This document shows positions 49,206 through 56,648 of a DNA stretch of 64,000 bases, one piece after another (positions within the stretch are counted from its first letter, which is position 1; each line of letters begins with the position of its first letter). The stretch is from Sphingobium xenophagum NBRC 107872 (GTDB taxonomy: Bacteria; Pseudomonadota; Alphaproteobacteria; Sphingomonadales; Sphingomonadaceae): assembly GCF_000367345.1 (NCBI RefSeq), contig NZ_BARE01000032.1, forward strand, positions 1-64,000. The letters run 5' to 3'. Position numbers and translations under genes: made by a program. The notes under the pieces were generated by a model. That model saw only the letters and a list, made by a program, of their open reading frames with translations. It was not told the origin of the DNA and did not search any database.

Positions 49206-49779
49206 CCCCATCATCCCCGCCTTTCCGCTCCATTGGCCCGAAACGCTGCCTCGCACTCCCGCACCCAGTAAGGCGACTTCCCAGTTCAAGACATCACTCC
49301 CTGCCGCCCTGAAAAACGTGAAGGGTGCCCTCCAGCTCTTCGCGCGCGATAGCGGCAAGGCTGTAACCAACATCGTCCTGTCATCCAACGTCGGCGGCCT
49401 CGATGTCTCGCCGGTCAAGGACACAGGCGTCGCTGCCTGGTTCGTCTGGGATGGCGAGCAGCGCTGCATAGCAGTCGATCGCTATCCAAAGCCCGAGGAT
49501 AATCTTCAGGCGATCTACCACATCCTGGAGGCGCGCCGGACCGAAATGCGGCACGGCGGGCTGCATATCGTGCGCCAGACCTTCAAAGGGTTCGTCGCGC
49601 TGCCTGCGCCGGAGGCGTGGCATGCTGTGCTGGGCGTGAGCGCAGACGCCAGTCGCGGCGAAATTGATGCCGCATACAAGCGACTGGCCTCGACGGCGCA
49701 TCCGGACAAGGGTGGATCGCAGGATGCCATGGCCCGGCTCAATGCTGCGCGCGATGCCGGACTGGCGGGCAAGCCATGA
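49198..49779 (+). CDS. J-domain protein
   Basis: 193 aa. Residues 1-135 are of unknown fold; the C-terminal 55 residues are a J-domain: AWHAVLGVSADASRGEIDAA, then YKRLASTAHPDKGG with the essential HPD at 168-170. J-domains stimulate Hsp70 (DnaK), so the phage may direct host chaperone to replication or assembly complexes. A C-terminal J-domain is unusual compared with host DnaJ. Confidence 0.85.
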   Translation: MADPIIPAFPLHWPETLPRTPAPSKATSQFKTSLPAALKNVKGALQLFARDSGKAVTNIVLSSNVGGLDVSPVKDTGVAAWFVWDGEQRCIAVDRYPKPEDNLQAIYHILEARRTEMRHGGLHIVRQTFKGFVALPAPEAWHAVLGVSADASRGEIDAAYKRLASTAHPDKGGSQDAMARLNAARDAGLAGKP

Positions 49780-50222
49780 AGGGCGCCGATCAATGCCCCC
49801 GCTGCGCCTCGCGCCGGACGATCGACATCGACGCGCCCAGCCCCAACGGCTTCTATGCCCGCGTGATCCGAGGTTGCCGGAATTGCGAGACGATCTGGGA
49901 GCCTTTCGACCCAGCCGACACCATCGATCCGGACGAACGGTATGCGTCCTTCATCGAGCCGTGCAACAATTGCGCGTTCCGTCCGGGCTCCCCCGAGCAG
50001 GGTGACACCGCAGAGTGGAAGAAGACGATGGCATCGCTGAAGGCCGGCGGACAATTCTACTGCCACAAGGGCGTGCCGATCGAACCCAAGAACGAAAACG
50101 GGTTCGCCTATCCAGCCGACGGCAAGAACACGGCCAAGATGCGCCTGTGTCGCGGCTTCCTCAATATGTGGGGTCAGAACATGCTCAAGCAGTCGCTCGA
50201 AGGAGAGGTCACTCATGCCTAA
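49776..50222 (+). CDS. hypothetical early protein with Cys clusters (148 aa)
   Basis: 148 aa. An N-terminal zinc ribbon (CPRCASRRTID ... CRNCETIWEP) is followed by FIEPCNNCAFRPGSPEQGDT and a Cys in GQFYCHKG and KMRLCRGF. The spacing of the later cysteines could also support an Fe-S cluster. Coupled to the J-domain gene. Function unknown. Confidence 0.65.
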   Translation: MKGADQCPRCASRRTIDIDAPSPNGFYARVIRGCRNCETIWEPFDPADTIDPDERYASFIEPCNNCAFRPGSPEQGDTAEWKKTMASLKAGGQFYCHKGVPIEPKNENGFAYPADGKNTAKMRLCRGFLNMWGQNMLKQSLEGEVTHA

Positions 50223-50514
50223 CCTCATCGACCAGGCAATGACCTTCGTCAGGTCACCGGCCTATATCGACCTCACGCTGCGCCAGCTCGCCATCATCGG
50301 CGTTGCGGCCGACGCCGTCGAGCCTTTGCGCGTGAAGGACATGGCCGCCGCGATCAAGGTGGAGAAGCCCGTCATCACGCGCGCGCTCAACCGCATGGAG
50401 CGGGACGGCCTGCTGGAGCGCAAGCGGGGCAGCGATCGCCGCGACTGCTTCATTCACGTGACCGAGGCGGGCAGGGCGTTCCGCTTATCGCTGGAGGCAG
50501 GGCGCAATGGCTGA
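50215..50514 (+). CDS. MarR-like winged-helix regulator
   Basis: 99 aa. LRVKDMAAAIKVEKPVITRA, then NRMERDGLLERKRGSDRRD, is the recognition helix and wing of MarR proteins; the dimer helices are short. Probably a phage transcription regulator of the early operon. It overlaps the previous gene by 8 bp. Confidence 0.75.
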   Translation: MPNLIDQAMTFVRSPAYIDLTLRQLAIIGVAADAVEPLRVKDMAAAIKVEKPVITRALNRMERDGLLERKRGSDRRDCFIHVTEAGRAFRLSLEAGRNG

Positions 50515-50920
50515 TCGCGATTTGCCTGTGGCGTGGATGCTCCGCGCCGCTCGAGCAGCCCATACGCGCTCGGCTCGCCAATATGGGGAGTTCCGCGTCC
50601 TGTGTGGGCAGGTCTTTATGTCCGAGGCAACGGCGGCGGCAGCAGCTGAGCGACAGAGCAACAGCTGGCGCAAGGCTGAGGCCTTCCCTGTCTTCGCCAC
50701 GCCGTCGTTGCCGGCGGATGTGGTTGCGCTGGTCGTTGCCGCTCGGGAAGCTTGGGAGTTTCTGCAAGAGTCTTACCCCACGTACGCCGTCACCGGAGCG
50801 CTCGACAAGAGCCTCGAGGCCTTCGCCAGCCGCGTTTGTTACGATGATGAGGACGGCGAGCTGCAAGATGCACATGCGGACCCCTGCACGTGCGGGAATC
50901 GGGAGGCATCTAATGCCTGA
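50507..50920 (+). CDS. hypothetical early protein (137 aa)
   Basis: 137 aa, helical, Ala-rich (TAAAAAERQSNSWRKAEAF), ending in a cysteine-containing acidic tail (DPCTCGNRE). Overlaps the MarR-like gene by 8 bp. Function unknown. Confidence 0.6.
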   Translation: MADRDLPVAWMLRAARAAHTRSARQYGEFRVLCGQVFMSEATAAAAAERQSNSWRKAEAFPVFATPSLPADVVALVVAAREAWEFLQESYPTYAVTGALDKSLEAFASRVCYDDEDGELQDAHADPCTCGNREASNA

Positions 50921-51152
50921 CATCGCCCAGACGATCGCCGCCATCATCGACGCGCCCGCTTGGGGCGAGCGCAACACGATGCACCTCGTCGGCCGCAAGG
51001 TGCTCCGCGATTCCGCCCGGATGCGCAAGCAGGACAAGCACCGGCGCGCCGCGTCGATGAAGAAGGCTGTCCGCATCCTCGAAGCGATGGCGGGCCATTT
51101 CACCGAAGCCGCGCAGTTGGCGCTCACGTTCGAGGAACCAGCCGATGTCTGA
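50913..51152 (+). CDS. hypothetical early protein (79 aa)
   Basis: 79 aa, MPDIAQTIAAIIDAPAWGER then a basic middle (RMRKQDKHRRAASMKKAVRI). GGGAGG is about 6 nt before the ATG. Short basic helical proteins like this may bind nucleic acid. Function unknown. Confidence 0.6.
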   Translation: MPDIAQTIAAIIDAPAWGERNTMHLVGRKVLRDSARMRKQDKHRRAASMKKAVRILEAMAGHFTEAAQLALTFEEPADV

Positions 51153-51543
51153 CCATGTCCGTATCCGCCGCGACTGGATCGACGTGCGGCACGAGTTCCG
51201 CCAGAACGACGGTCGCTGGATGGCTGGCGCGTGCGCCAAGCCGGGCTTCTGCCGCGAATGCAACCGCGACGGCGAGCGCCAGCCGATGGAGTTCATCGCC
51301 AGCGCCTGGGAGGCAGGCGTCGATCCGGCGCACGCGGCGCGTATCGTCATTGCGGCGCATCTATACATCCCGGTCAAGCTGGCCGACGACGACGCGATCC
51401 TGCGCGCGACCGATTTCCGGCGGATCTCGATCGCCTATCATCTGGAGATCCTGCGCGGCCTGCCCGTCGCGGACGCCGATGCACTGGCGGCCCGGACGAT
51501 CGGCGACCTGATCGCACTGGTAGCTATGGAGGAGGCGGCATGA
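51145..51543 (+). CDS. hypothetical early protein (132 aa)
   Basis: 132 aa. GFCRECNRDGERQPMEFIA gives a single CxxC; the rest is helical. Overlaps the previous gene by 8 bp. Function unknown. Confidence 0.6.
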   Translation: MSDHVRIRRDWIDVRHEFRQNDGRWMAGACAKPGFCRECNRDGERQPMEFIASAWEAGVDPAHAARIVIAAHLYIPVKLADDDAILRATDFRRISIAYHLEILRGLPVADADALAARTIGDLIALVAMEEAA

Positions 51544-51827
51544 CCAAAGACACTGAGGCGCGGGTGGCCTGCCCGTTCTGTGGCGGCGAGGCATCAACAG
51601 AAGTTGACGATGAAGATTTCGATGTCGCGAGGGGTATTTGCAAAGATTGCGGCGCTTGCGGCCCGTTTGTTGACTTGTCGGACTATCCTACCACCGCAGC
51701 AGCAAGGGACGCAGCAGGAACAGCATGGGACAGCCGCGCCGCCCCAGCCACCACCCTCGACACCATCGGCTCGCAGTTCGGCAACGGCGGCGGGTTTGAT
51801 CCCGGGGCGGACGGGGAGGCGGCATGA
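51540..51827 (+). CDS. Lar-like restriction-alleviation family protein
   Basis: 95 aa. VACPFCGGEASTEV with a second pair in GICKDCGACGPF and later AAGTAWDSRA fits the Lar family (CPFCG...C..CGa.g....A...WN.R), two-CxxC proteins of lambdoid prophages. Lar of the Rac prophage modulates EcoKI restriction-modification. Most phage members are untested, so antirestriction here is inference. Confidence 0.65.
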   Translation: MTKDTEARVACPFCGGEASTEVDDEDFDVARGICKDCGACGPFVDLSDYPTTAAARDAAGTAWDSRAAPATTLDTIGSQFGNGGGFDPGADGEAA

Positions 51828-52195
51828 CTGACCGCGTGACGCTACTCGCCCTTGTTGAGCGCGTTGTGGCCCTAAAAGGCCCTGACCGGAATGTAGACCG
51901 AGCGATCGACCCAATTGTTGGAATCCGCGTGGTTGATGAAGGGCATCCTCTCGGAACATGTTACTATGATGAGAACCATCATGGGGTGCTGCTTCCGCGC
52001 TTCTCCGCCTCACTGGATGCGGCATTGGCCCTTGTGCCGGATGGCTGCAATTTCGAGGTAACGAACACTGGCTACCGGCCGGGCGCGACCGTTTGCGGTC
52101 AAGGGGTGATGGGCATCCATGAGGGAGCCTATGCCTCGACGCCAGCGCTTGCGTTATGCGCCGCCGCGCTTCGTGCAAGGGCTGAACTCGAATGA
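51824..52195 (+). CDS. hypothetical early protein (123 aa)
   Basis: 123 aa. ASLDAALALVPDGCNFEVT and the C-terminal STPALALCAAALRARAE match small proteins common in alphaproteobacterial phages. Coupled to the Lar-like gene by ATGA. Function unknown. Confidence 0.65.
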   Translation: MTDRVTLLALVERVVALKGPDRNVDRAIDPIVGIRVVDEGHPLGTCYYDENHHGVLLPRFSASLDAALALVPDGCNFEVTNTGYRPGATVCGQGVMGIHEGAYASTPALALCAAALRARAELE

Positions 52196-52569
52196 GCGCC
52201 GCCCTCCCGGAAATCGCGGAGCGCATGCAGCGCGCCATCCTCAATGGACGGGGCATCCGCCTGGAAGCCGATGACGTCGTCCTGTTGGCGGCGATCGGCG
52301 TCAATGACCTCGTCCAGACCGAAAACGCCAAGATGTTGAGAGAGCAATGCGTAACCCGAACGATGAAGAACCGCTCTATTCAAGGGGGACAACCCGCCTT
52401 GGAGGGCCAAAATACTGGCTCGGCCGAGACCGCCGCTCCGACGGTACGCTCCGTTCCCCCAACCTCTACATCTTCTGGTACGACGCGGAACGCGGACACG
52501 TCCGGTCTCGCTCGACGCGCACAACGGATATCGGGCAGGCCGAAGAGAGACTCGACGCCCTCTTCCTAG
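52192..52569 (+). CDS. hypothetical protein overlapping the integrase start
   Basis: 125 aa open frame. The first 55 residues (MSAALPEIAERMQRAILNGR, LLAAIGVNDLVQTENAKML) look like a real phage protein; the remainder, Ser/Thr/Arg-rich, overlaps the integrase gene for 223 bp in another frame and is probably not conserved. Coupled by ATGA to the gene before. Confidence 0.5.
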   Translation: MSAALPEIAERMQRAILNGRGIRLEADDVVLLAAIGVNDLVQTENAKMLREQCVTRTMKNRSIQGGQPALEGQNTGSAETAAPTVRSVPPTSTSSGTTRNADTSGLARRAQRISGRPKRDSTPSS

Positions 52570-53657
52570 AGCGGGAGCGGGGGCAGCGCATCTGCGACGA
52601 GTGCGGTCAGCTGATCGTCGGCGCCCCGCCGCATCCGCTGGTCGACGCCATGTCCAACTATCTCATCTCGGTTCGCAAGAAGCCCTCGCTCACCTCCATC
52701 AAGGCGCGGCTGGCGCACGTTTCGAACTATCTGATCGAGACGGACCGACTCGACACCACCTGCGACCAGGTCAACGAGGAGTGGATCGACGATTTCCGCG
52801 ACTGGGCGTTCGAGGTGCCGGTCGTGTCGACAGCAGGCAAGGTGCTGGGCGATCGCAGCGCCGGCACGGTGGAAGGATCGGTCCGCGCACTCAGCGCCGC
52901 GATCAACCACGCCAACGGGCGCGGCGACACACCCTATGCCGCTGCGTTCCAGGCCAGGAAGCCGGACGAGGTGAGCGAGACCCCGGCCTATCGTGCCGAC
53001 ATCGCCAAACTGGCCGAGATGTTCAACTACTGCCTGCGCCCGCCGCGCAGCGCTGGCATGAGCGACAAGGCCTATGATCGCCAGCTGGCCTACCGCGAGG
53101 CGCTGCTGCGCTTCCTGCGCGTCAGCGTCGCGACCTGGTGCCGGCCGGACGCTGCCTATGACGTGTCGACCGCGCCGGAGCGCCGCCAGTGGTACCCCGA
53201 CATCCGGGCGCTGGCATTGAACCAGCGCGGCCGACCGCAGACGAAGAAATATCGTCCTGTCGTGCCGGTCGCCCACCAGTTCGCCGAGCAGCTGAAGGCG
53301 GCACCCGTCGGCTTCTACGTCGGGCCCAAGTCGATTCGCACCGCGTTCGAAGCGATGCAGCACGAGCTGTCCCTGCCGCGCGATGGTGAGACCGGGCAGA
53401 AACTGATTCGCCGCTCGATCGCCAAGCTGGCGCGCAGCCGCCTGGGCGAAGCGCTCTGGGTGGAAGGGCAGATGATGCTGGGTCACCGCGTCCACTCGAA
53501 GACGTCCGACATCTATGCGGCGTTCGAGGCGGGCTATCTGACCAATGCGCTCGCAGTCACCGAGCAGATTATCGACGAGATCGAGGCGAAGGCGCCGGGT
53601 GCCTTTCGCCGGAATGTCACCGGACTCAAGATCATCCATGGAGGACGAAATGCTTAG
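52347..53657 (+). CDS. int: phage integrase (tyrosine recombinase)
   Basis: 436 aa. N-terminal arm-binding-like part (NLYIFWYDAERGHVRSRSTR) with a CDECG pair, a core-binding helical domain, then the catalytic domain: Arg in TWCRPDAAYDV, KLIRRSIAKLARSRLG, MLGHRVHSKTSDIY with His380 and Tyr390 as probable catalytic residues. It ends 7 bp from attR and runs toward the tRNA gene. It carries out integration at tRNA-Pro; an excisionase was not identified with confidence. Confidence 0.9.
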   Translation: MRNPNDEEPLYSRGTTRLGGPKYWLGRDRRSDGTLRSPNLYIFWYDAERGHVRSRSTRTTDIGQAEERLDALFLERERGQRICDECGQLIVGAPPHPLVDAMSNYLISVRKKPSLTSIKARLAHVSNYLIETDRLDTTCDQVNEEWIDDFRDWAFEVPVVSTAGKVLGDRSAGTVEGSVRALSAAINHANGRGDTPYAAAFQARKPDEVSETPAYRADIAKLAEMFNYCLRPPRSAGMSDKAYDRQLAYREALLRFLRVSVATWCRPDAAYDVSTAPERRQWYPDIRALALNQRGRPQTKKYRPVVPVAHQFAEQLKAAPVGFYVGPKSIRTAFEAMQHELSLPRDGETGQKLIRRSIAKLARSRLGEALWVEGQMMLGHRVHSKTSDIYAAFEAGYLTNALAVTEQIIDEIEAKAPGAFRRNVTGLKIIHGGRNA

Positions 53658-53663
53658 AAAAGT

Positions 53664-53709
53664 TGGTCGGGGAAAGAGGATTCGAACCTCCGGCCCCTGC
53701 CTCCCGAAG
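53664..53709 (-). repeat. attR: tRNA-Pro 3' half
   Basis: 46 bp identical to 5846-5891, within the intact tRNA-Pro gene. The right prophage border lies inside this segment. Confidence 0.95.
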
Positions 53710-53740
53710 ACAGTGCTCTACCAGGCTGAGCTATTCCCCG
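53664..53740 (-). tRNA. tRNA-Pro (anticodon CGG)
   Basis: 77 nt with encoded CCA. Acceptor CGGGGAA pairs with TTCCCCG, the anticodon arm is CTGTC-TTCGGGA-GGCAG giving anticodon CGG, and the T arm has GGTTCGAATCC. The prophage lies directly on its 3' side and leaves the gene intact. Confidence 0.95.
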
Positions 53741-53842
53741 ACCGATGCCGAAGCCGCGATGAGGCGACCCCGTAAGGCAGGCCGCAGCCTATAGAGACGG
53801 CTTTTCAGGCTGGCAAGCGGCCAGAGCGGCTTTTTTTGCGTC

Positions 53843-54133
53843 TCACAAAAGCCCGGCCGCGCGGAAGCTGAAGCGGCTTTCCCCGGCCTCTATCATATGG
53901 TCGGCCAGCCGCATGTCGAGCGGGCGGAGCCGCCGGGCGAGGGTGCGGGTCAGGGCGATGTCGGCCGGACGGGGCAGGGCAGCGGTGCCGCCGGGCCGTC
54001 GCTGGTGAAGCGCCAGCCACTGCCCGTCCAGCGCCAGCAACTGGCTGACGACGGCGCGCCAGTCGTCCGCCAGCGGCACACGGTCGCGCGGTCGCCAGGC
54101 GGCGTCAAGGATGATGAGGTCCAGTCCGGCCAT
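53843..54133 (-). CDS. RadC/JAB-like protein with degenerate metal site
   Basis: 96 aa from the ATG at 54133. LDLIILDAAWRPRDRVPLAD, the PRPADIALTRTLARRLRPLD segment and DHMI...SFRAAGLL follow the C-terminal JAB (MPN) domain of RadC proteins. The usual HNHPSG metal motif appears as HQRRPGG, so key ligands are missing and the protein is probably not an active metalloprotease. Only the C-terminal domain is present. Host gene next to the tRNA. Confidence 0.6.
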   Translation of the reverse strand: MAGLDLIILDAAWRPRDRVPLADDWRAVVSQLLALDGQWLALHQRRPGGTAALPRPADIALTRTLARRLRPLDMRLADHMIEAGESRFSFRAAGLL

Positions 54134-54308
54134 GCGGGAAGTGTGACGCGGGCCGGTTTCGCCACGCCAGCCCAAGCAGCGCCATTCTGGTTGAATAGCC
54201 GCCTATTCTGATCCGGAATGAAGGGGAGATTGGCGGGCGGGGCTGGCTGGGCTACAGCGGGCGGTGATCCACAGCCTTCATACAGGATGCCCGCCCTTGC
54301 GCGACACG

Positions 54309-55232
54309 ATGCCCCATTATGAGCAGCAATATATAGACCTGATGCGCCATATCTGGCGTCATGGCGACGAACGGATCGACCGCACCGGGGTTGGCACCCG
54401 GTCGATCCTGGGCGCGACGATGCGCTTTTCGCTGGCCGACGACGCAGTGCCGCTGCTGACGACCAAGCGGGTTTACTGGAAGGTCGCGGCGCGTGAGATG
54501 CTGTGGTTCCTGTCGGGCGACACCAATATTCGCGAACTGGTGCGGCAGGGCGTCCATATCTGGACCGACTGGCCGCTGGATGCCTATCGCCGCGCCACCG
54601 GCGAGGCGATCGACCGGGATGCGTTCGAGGCGCGAATCATCGAGGATGAGGCGTTCGCATTAAAATGGGGCGATCTGGGGCCGGTCTATGGCGCGCAATG
54701 GGTCAACTGGCCGCGTTACGAGGCAGCCGGAGAGGGGCTCTACCGGCGCGCGGAGAAAGGGCATAACCAGATTGCCGATCTGGTCGCGGCGATCCGGTCG
54801 ACGCCGGGGTCTCGCCGCCTGCTGTTTACCGGCTGGAACGTGGCGGAAGTCGCCAATATGGCGTTGCCGCCCTGTCATATGACCTATCAGTTCCAGGTCG
54901 CGAACGGGAAGCTCAACTGCCTGCTGTTCCAGCGCAGTTGCGACCTGGGGCTGGGCTTTGCGTTCAACATATTCGGCCTGTCGATGATCACCCGGATGCT
55001 GGCGCAGCAATGCGATCTGGAGCCGGGCGAGGTGGTCTGGCAGGGTGGCGACGTCCATCTGTACCTTAACCACGCTGCATTGGTGGAGGAGCAGATGGAG
55101 AGAATTCCGTCGGGCGCGCCAAAGCTGCGGATCAATCGGCGACCTTCGGACATTTTCAGCTACGCGATCGAGGATTTCGAGGTGACTGACTATACGCCGC
55201 AGGCCCATATTGCTGCGCCGGTTGCTGTCTAG
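54309..55232 (+). CDS. thyA: thymidylate synthase
   Basis: 307 aa from the ATG at 54309 (MPHYEQQYIDLM), a better match to the family start than the upstream GTG at 54264. DERIDRTGVGTRSILG, KRVYWKVAAREMLWFLSGD, the catalytic cysteine in ALPPCHMTYQFQV and RSCDLGLGFAFNIF are all present. Makes dTMP from dUMP with methylene-tetrahydrofolate in the cytoplasm. It has the extra segment around DRDAFEARIIEDEAF seen in longer forms of the enzyme. Confidence 0.95.
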   Translation: MPHYEQQYIDLMRHIWRHGDERIDRTGVGTRSILGATMRFSLADDAVPLLTTKRVYWKVAAREMLWFLSGDTNIRELVRQGVHIWTDWPLDAYRRATGEAIDRDAFEARIIEDEAFALKWGDLGPVYGAQWVNWPRYEAAGEGLYRRAEKGHNQIADLVAAIRSTPGSRRLLFTGWNVAEVANMALPPCHMTYQFQVANGKLNCLLFQRSCDLGLGFAFNIFGLSMITRMLAQQCDLEPGEVVWQGGDVHLYLNHAALVEEQMERIPSGAPKLRINRRPSDIFSYAIEDFEVTDYTPQAHIAAPVAV

Positions 55233-55281
55233 GCCGACAGTGAGCCGAACATAGCGACACGGAAAAATGGGTCAGGAAGGC

Positions 55282-55328
55282 TTGCCTTTCGCTGCGACGT
55301 AATATAATGTTATCGGCAAGCAACATTA
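55282..55328 (+). promoter_or_regulatory. bkd promoter with inverted repeat operator
   Basis: TTGCCT (55282-55287), 15-nt spacer and TATAAT (55303-55308) form a likely promoter. An inverted repeat TAATGTT (55305-55311) / AACATTA (55322-55328) with a 10-nt spacer overlaps the -10, suggesting a repressor or Lrp-type site for the keto acid dehydrogenase operon. Confidence 0.5.
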
Positions 55329-55352
55329 TTGCGATGCAGCATAGGAGGCAGG

Positions 55353-56648
55353 ATGACCGATCCCCACGATTCGGCAGGATTGCAGGGCAAGGCCGGGCAT
55401 AATCTGCCCCCGCTGCGCCTGCACGTTCCCGAACCGCCAGCCCGGCCCGGCGAGAGCGCGGACTTCACCCATTTCGACATTCCCGCTGCCGACGCGGCAC
55501 CACGGCCCGACGAGACGGCGCAGCCCGCGACGATGCGCGACATGGCCTATGGGCTGGTGCGCGTGCTGGACGAAAATGGCGCAGCGGTGGGCCAGTGGAA
55601 TCCCAATCTGCCCTCTGAAACGCTCTTGCGGATGCTGCGCACCATGGCGCTGACCCGCGCATTCGATGCGCGCATGTTCCGGGCGCAGCGGCAGGGCAAG
55701 ACCAGTTTCTACATGAAGTCGACGGGCGAGGAAGCCGTGTCGATCGGCGCGGCGCTGGCGCTGGACCGCGACGACATGTGTTTCCCCAGCTATCGCCAGC
55801 AGGGCATATTGATTGCCCGCGACTGGCCGATCATCGACATGATGAACCAGATCTATTCGAACAAAGGCGACCGGCTGAAGGGCCGCCAGCTACCCATCAT
55901 GTATTCGGCGCGGGATGCCGGATTCTTCTCGATCTCCGGCAATCTGACCACCCAATATCCCCAGGCGGTCGGCTGGGCGATGGCGAGCGCAGCGCGCGGC
56001 GACACCCGGATCGCGGCGACCTGGTGCGGCGAAGGATCGACGGCGGAGGGCGACTTTCACAGCGCCTGCACCTTCGCCAGCGTCTATCGCGCGCCGGTCA
56101 TCATGAACATCGTCAACAATCAATGGGCGATCAGCAGCTTTTCGGGCTTTGCCGGGGCGGAGGCGACCACCTTTGCCGCGCGCGCCGTGGGCTATGGCAT
56201 TGCCGGGCTGCGCGTCGACGGTAATGACGTGCTGGCGGTCTATGCCGCGACCCGCTGGGCCGCGGACCGGGCGCGCGCCAATGCCGGGCCGACGCTGATC
56301 GAACATTTCACCTATCGGGTGGAGGGACACAGCACATCGGACGATCCGTCCGCCTATCGCTCCGCCGAAGAAAGCAGCCTGTGGCCGCTGGGCGATCCGA
56401 TCGCGCGGTTGAAGCAGCACTGCATCGCCCTTGGCATCTGGGACGAGGACCGCCACGCCGCGATGGACAAGGAATTGGCCGAACTGGTCCGCGACGCCGC
56501 CCGTGAGGCGGAAAAGAACGGTATCCTTGGCCATGGCCTCCACCATCCGATGGAAAGCATGTTCGAGGATGTGTTCGAGGAGATGCCCCGGCACCTTAAG
56601 GAACAGCAGCAGCAGATGCTGGACGAATGGAAGGCGGCGGGGCTGTGA
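55353..56648 (+). CDS. bkdA1: branched-chain 2-keto acid dehydrogenase E1 alpha
   Basis: 431 aa; start at 55353 with AGGAGG. About 65 N-terminal residues precede the E1 fold. FYMKSTGEEAVSIGAALALD, the thiamine diphosphate motif GEGSTAEGDFHSACT...NNQWAIS and TYRVEGHSTSDDPSAY (phosphorylation-loop region) are typical of the alpha subunit. It decarboxylates the keto acids from Val, Leu and Ile. The beta gene follows with GTGA overlap. Confidence 0.9.
   Translation: MTDPHDSAGLQGKAGHNLPPLRLHVPEPPARPGESADFTHFDIPAADAAPRPDETAQPATMRDMAYGLVRVLDENGAAVGQWNPNLPSETLLRMLRTMALTRAFDARMFRAQRQGKTSFYMKSTGEEAVSIGAALALDRDDMCFPSYRQQGILIARDWPIIDMMNQIYSNKGDRLKGRQLPIMYSARDAGFFSISGNLTTQYPQAVGWAMASAARGDTRIAATWCGEGSTAEGDFHSACTFASVYRAPVIMNIVNNQWAISSFSGFAGAEATTFAARAVGYGIAGLRVDGNDVLAVYAATRWAADRARANAGPTLIEHFTYRVEGHSTSDDPSAYRSAEESSLWPLGDPIARLKQHCIALGIWDEDRHAAMDKELAELVRDAAREAEKNGILGHGLHHPMESMFEDVFEEMPRHLKEQQQQMLDEWKAAGL

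Larger units (their letters stand above)
5846..53709. mobile_element. temperate podovirus-like prophage, about 47.9 kb
   Basis: The limits are set by a 46-bp direct repeat of the tRNA-Pro 3' half at 5846-5891 and 53664-53709. An integrase ends 7 bp before the right repeat. Inside are a CI/Cro switch, replication, packaging, head, tail, ejection, lysis and integration genes with no obvious break, so the prophage looks complete. The head genes (Bbp16, Bbp19, scaffold, capsid, portal order) follow Bordetella phage BPP-1. Tail tubular and internal core proteins follow T7-like podoviruses. No tape-measure protein or sheath is present, which supports a short-tailed virion. Confidence 0.93.
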
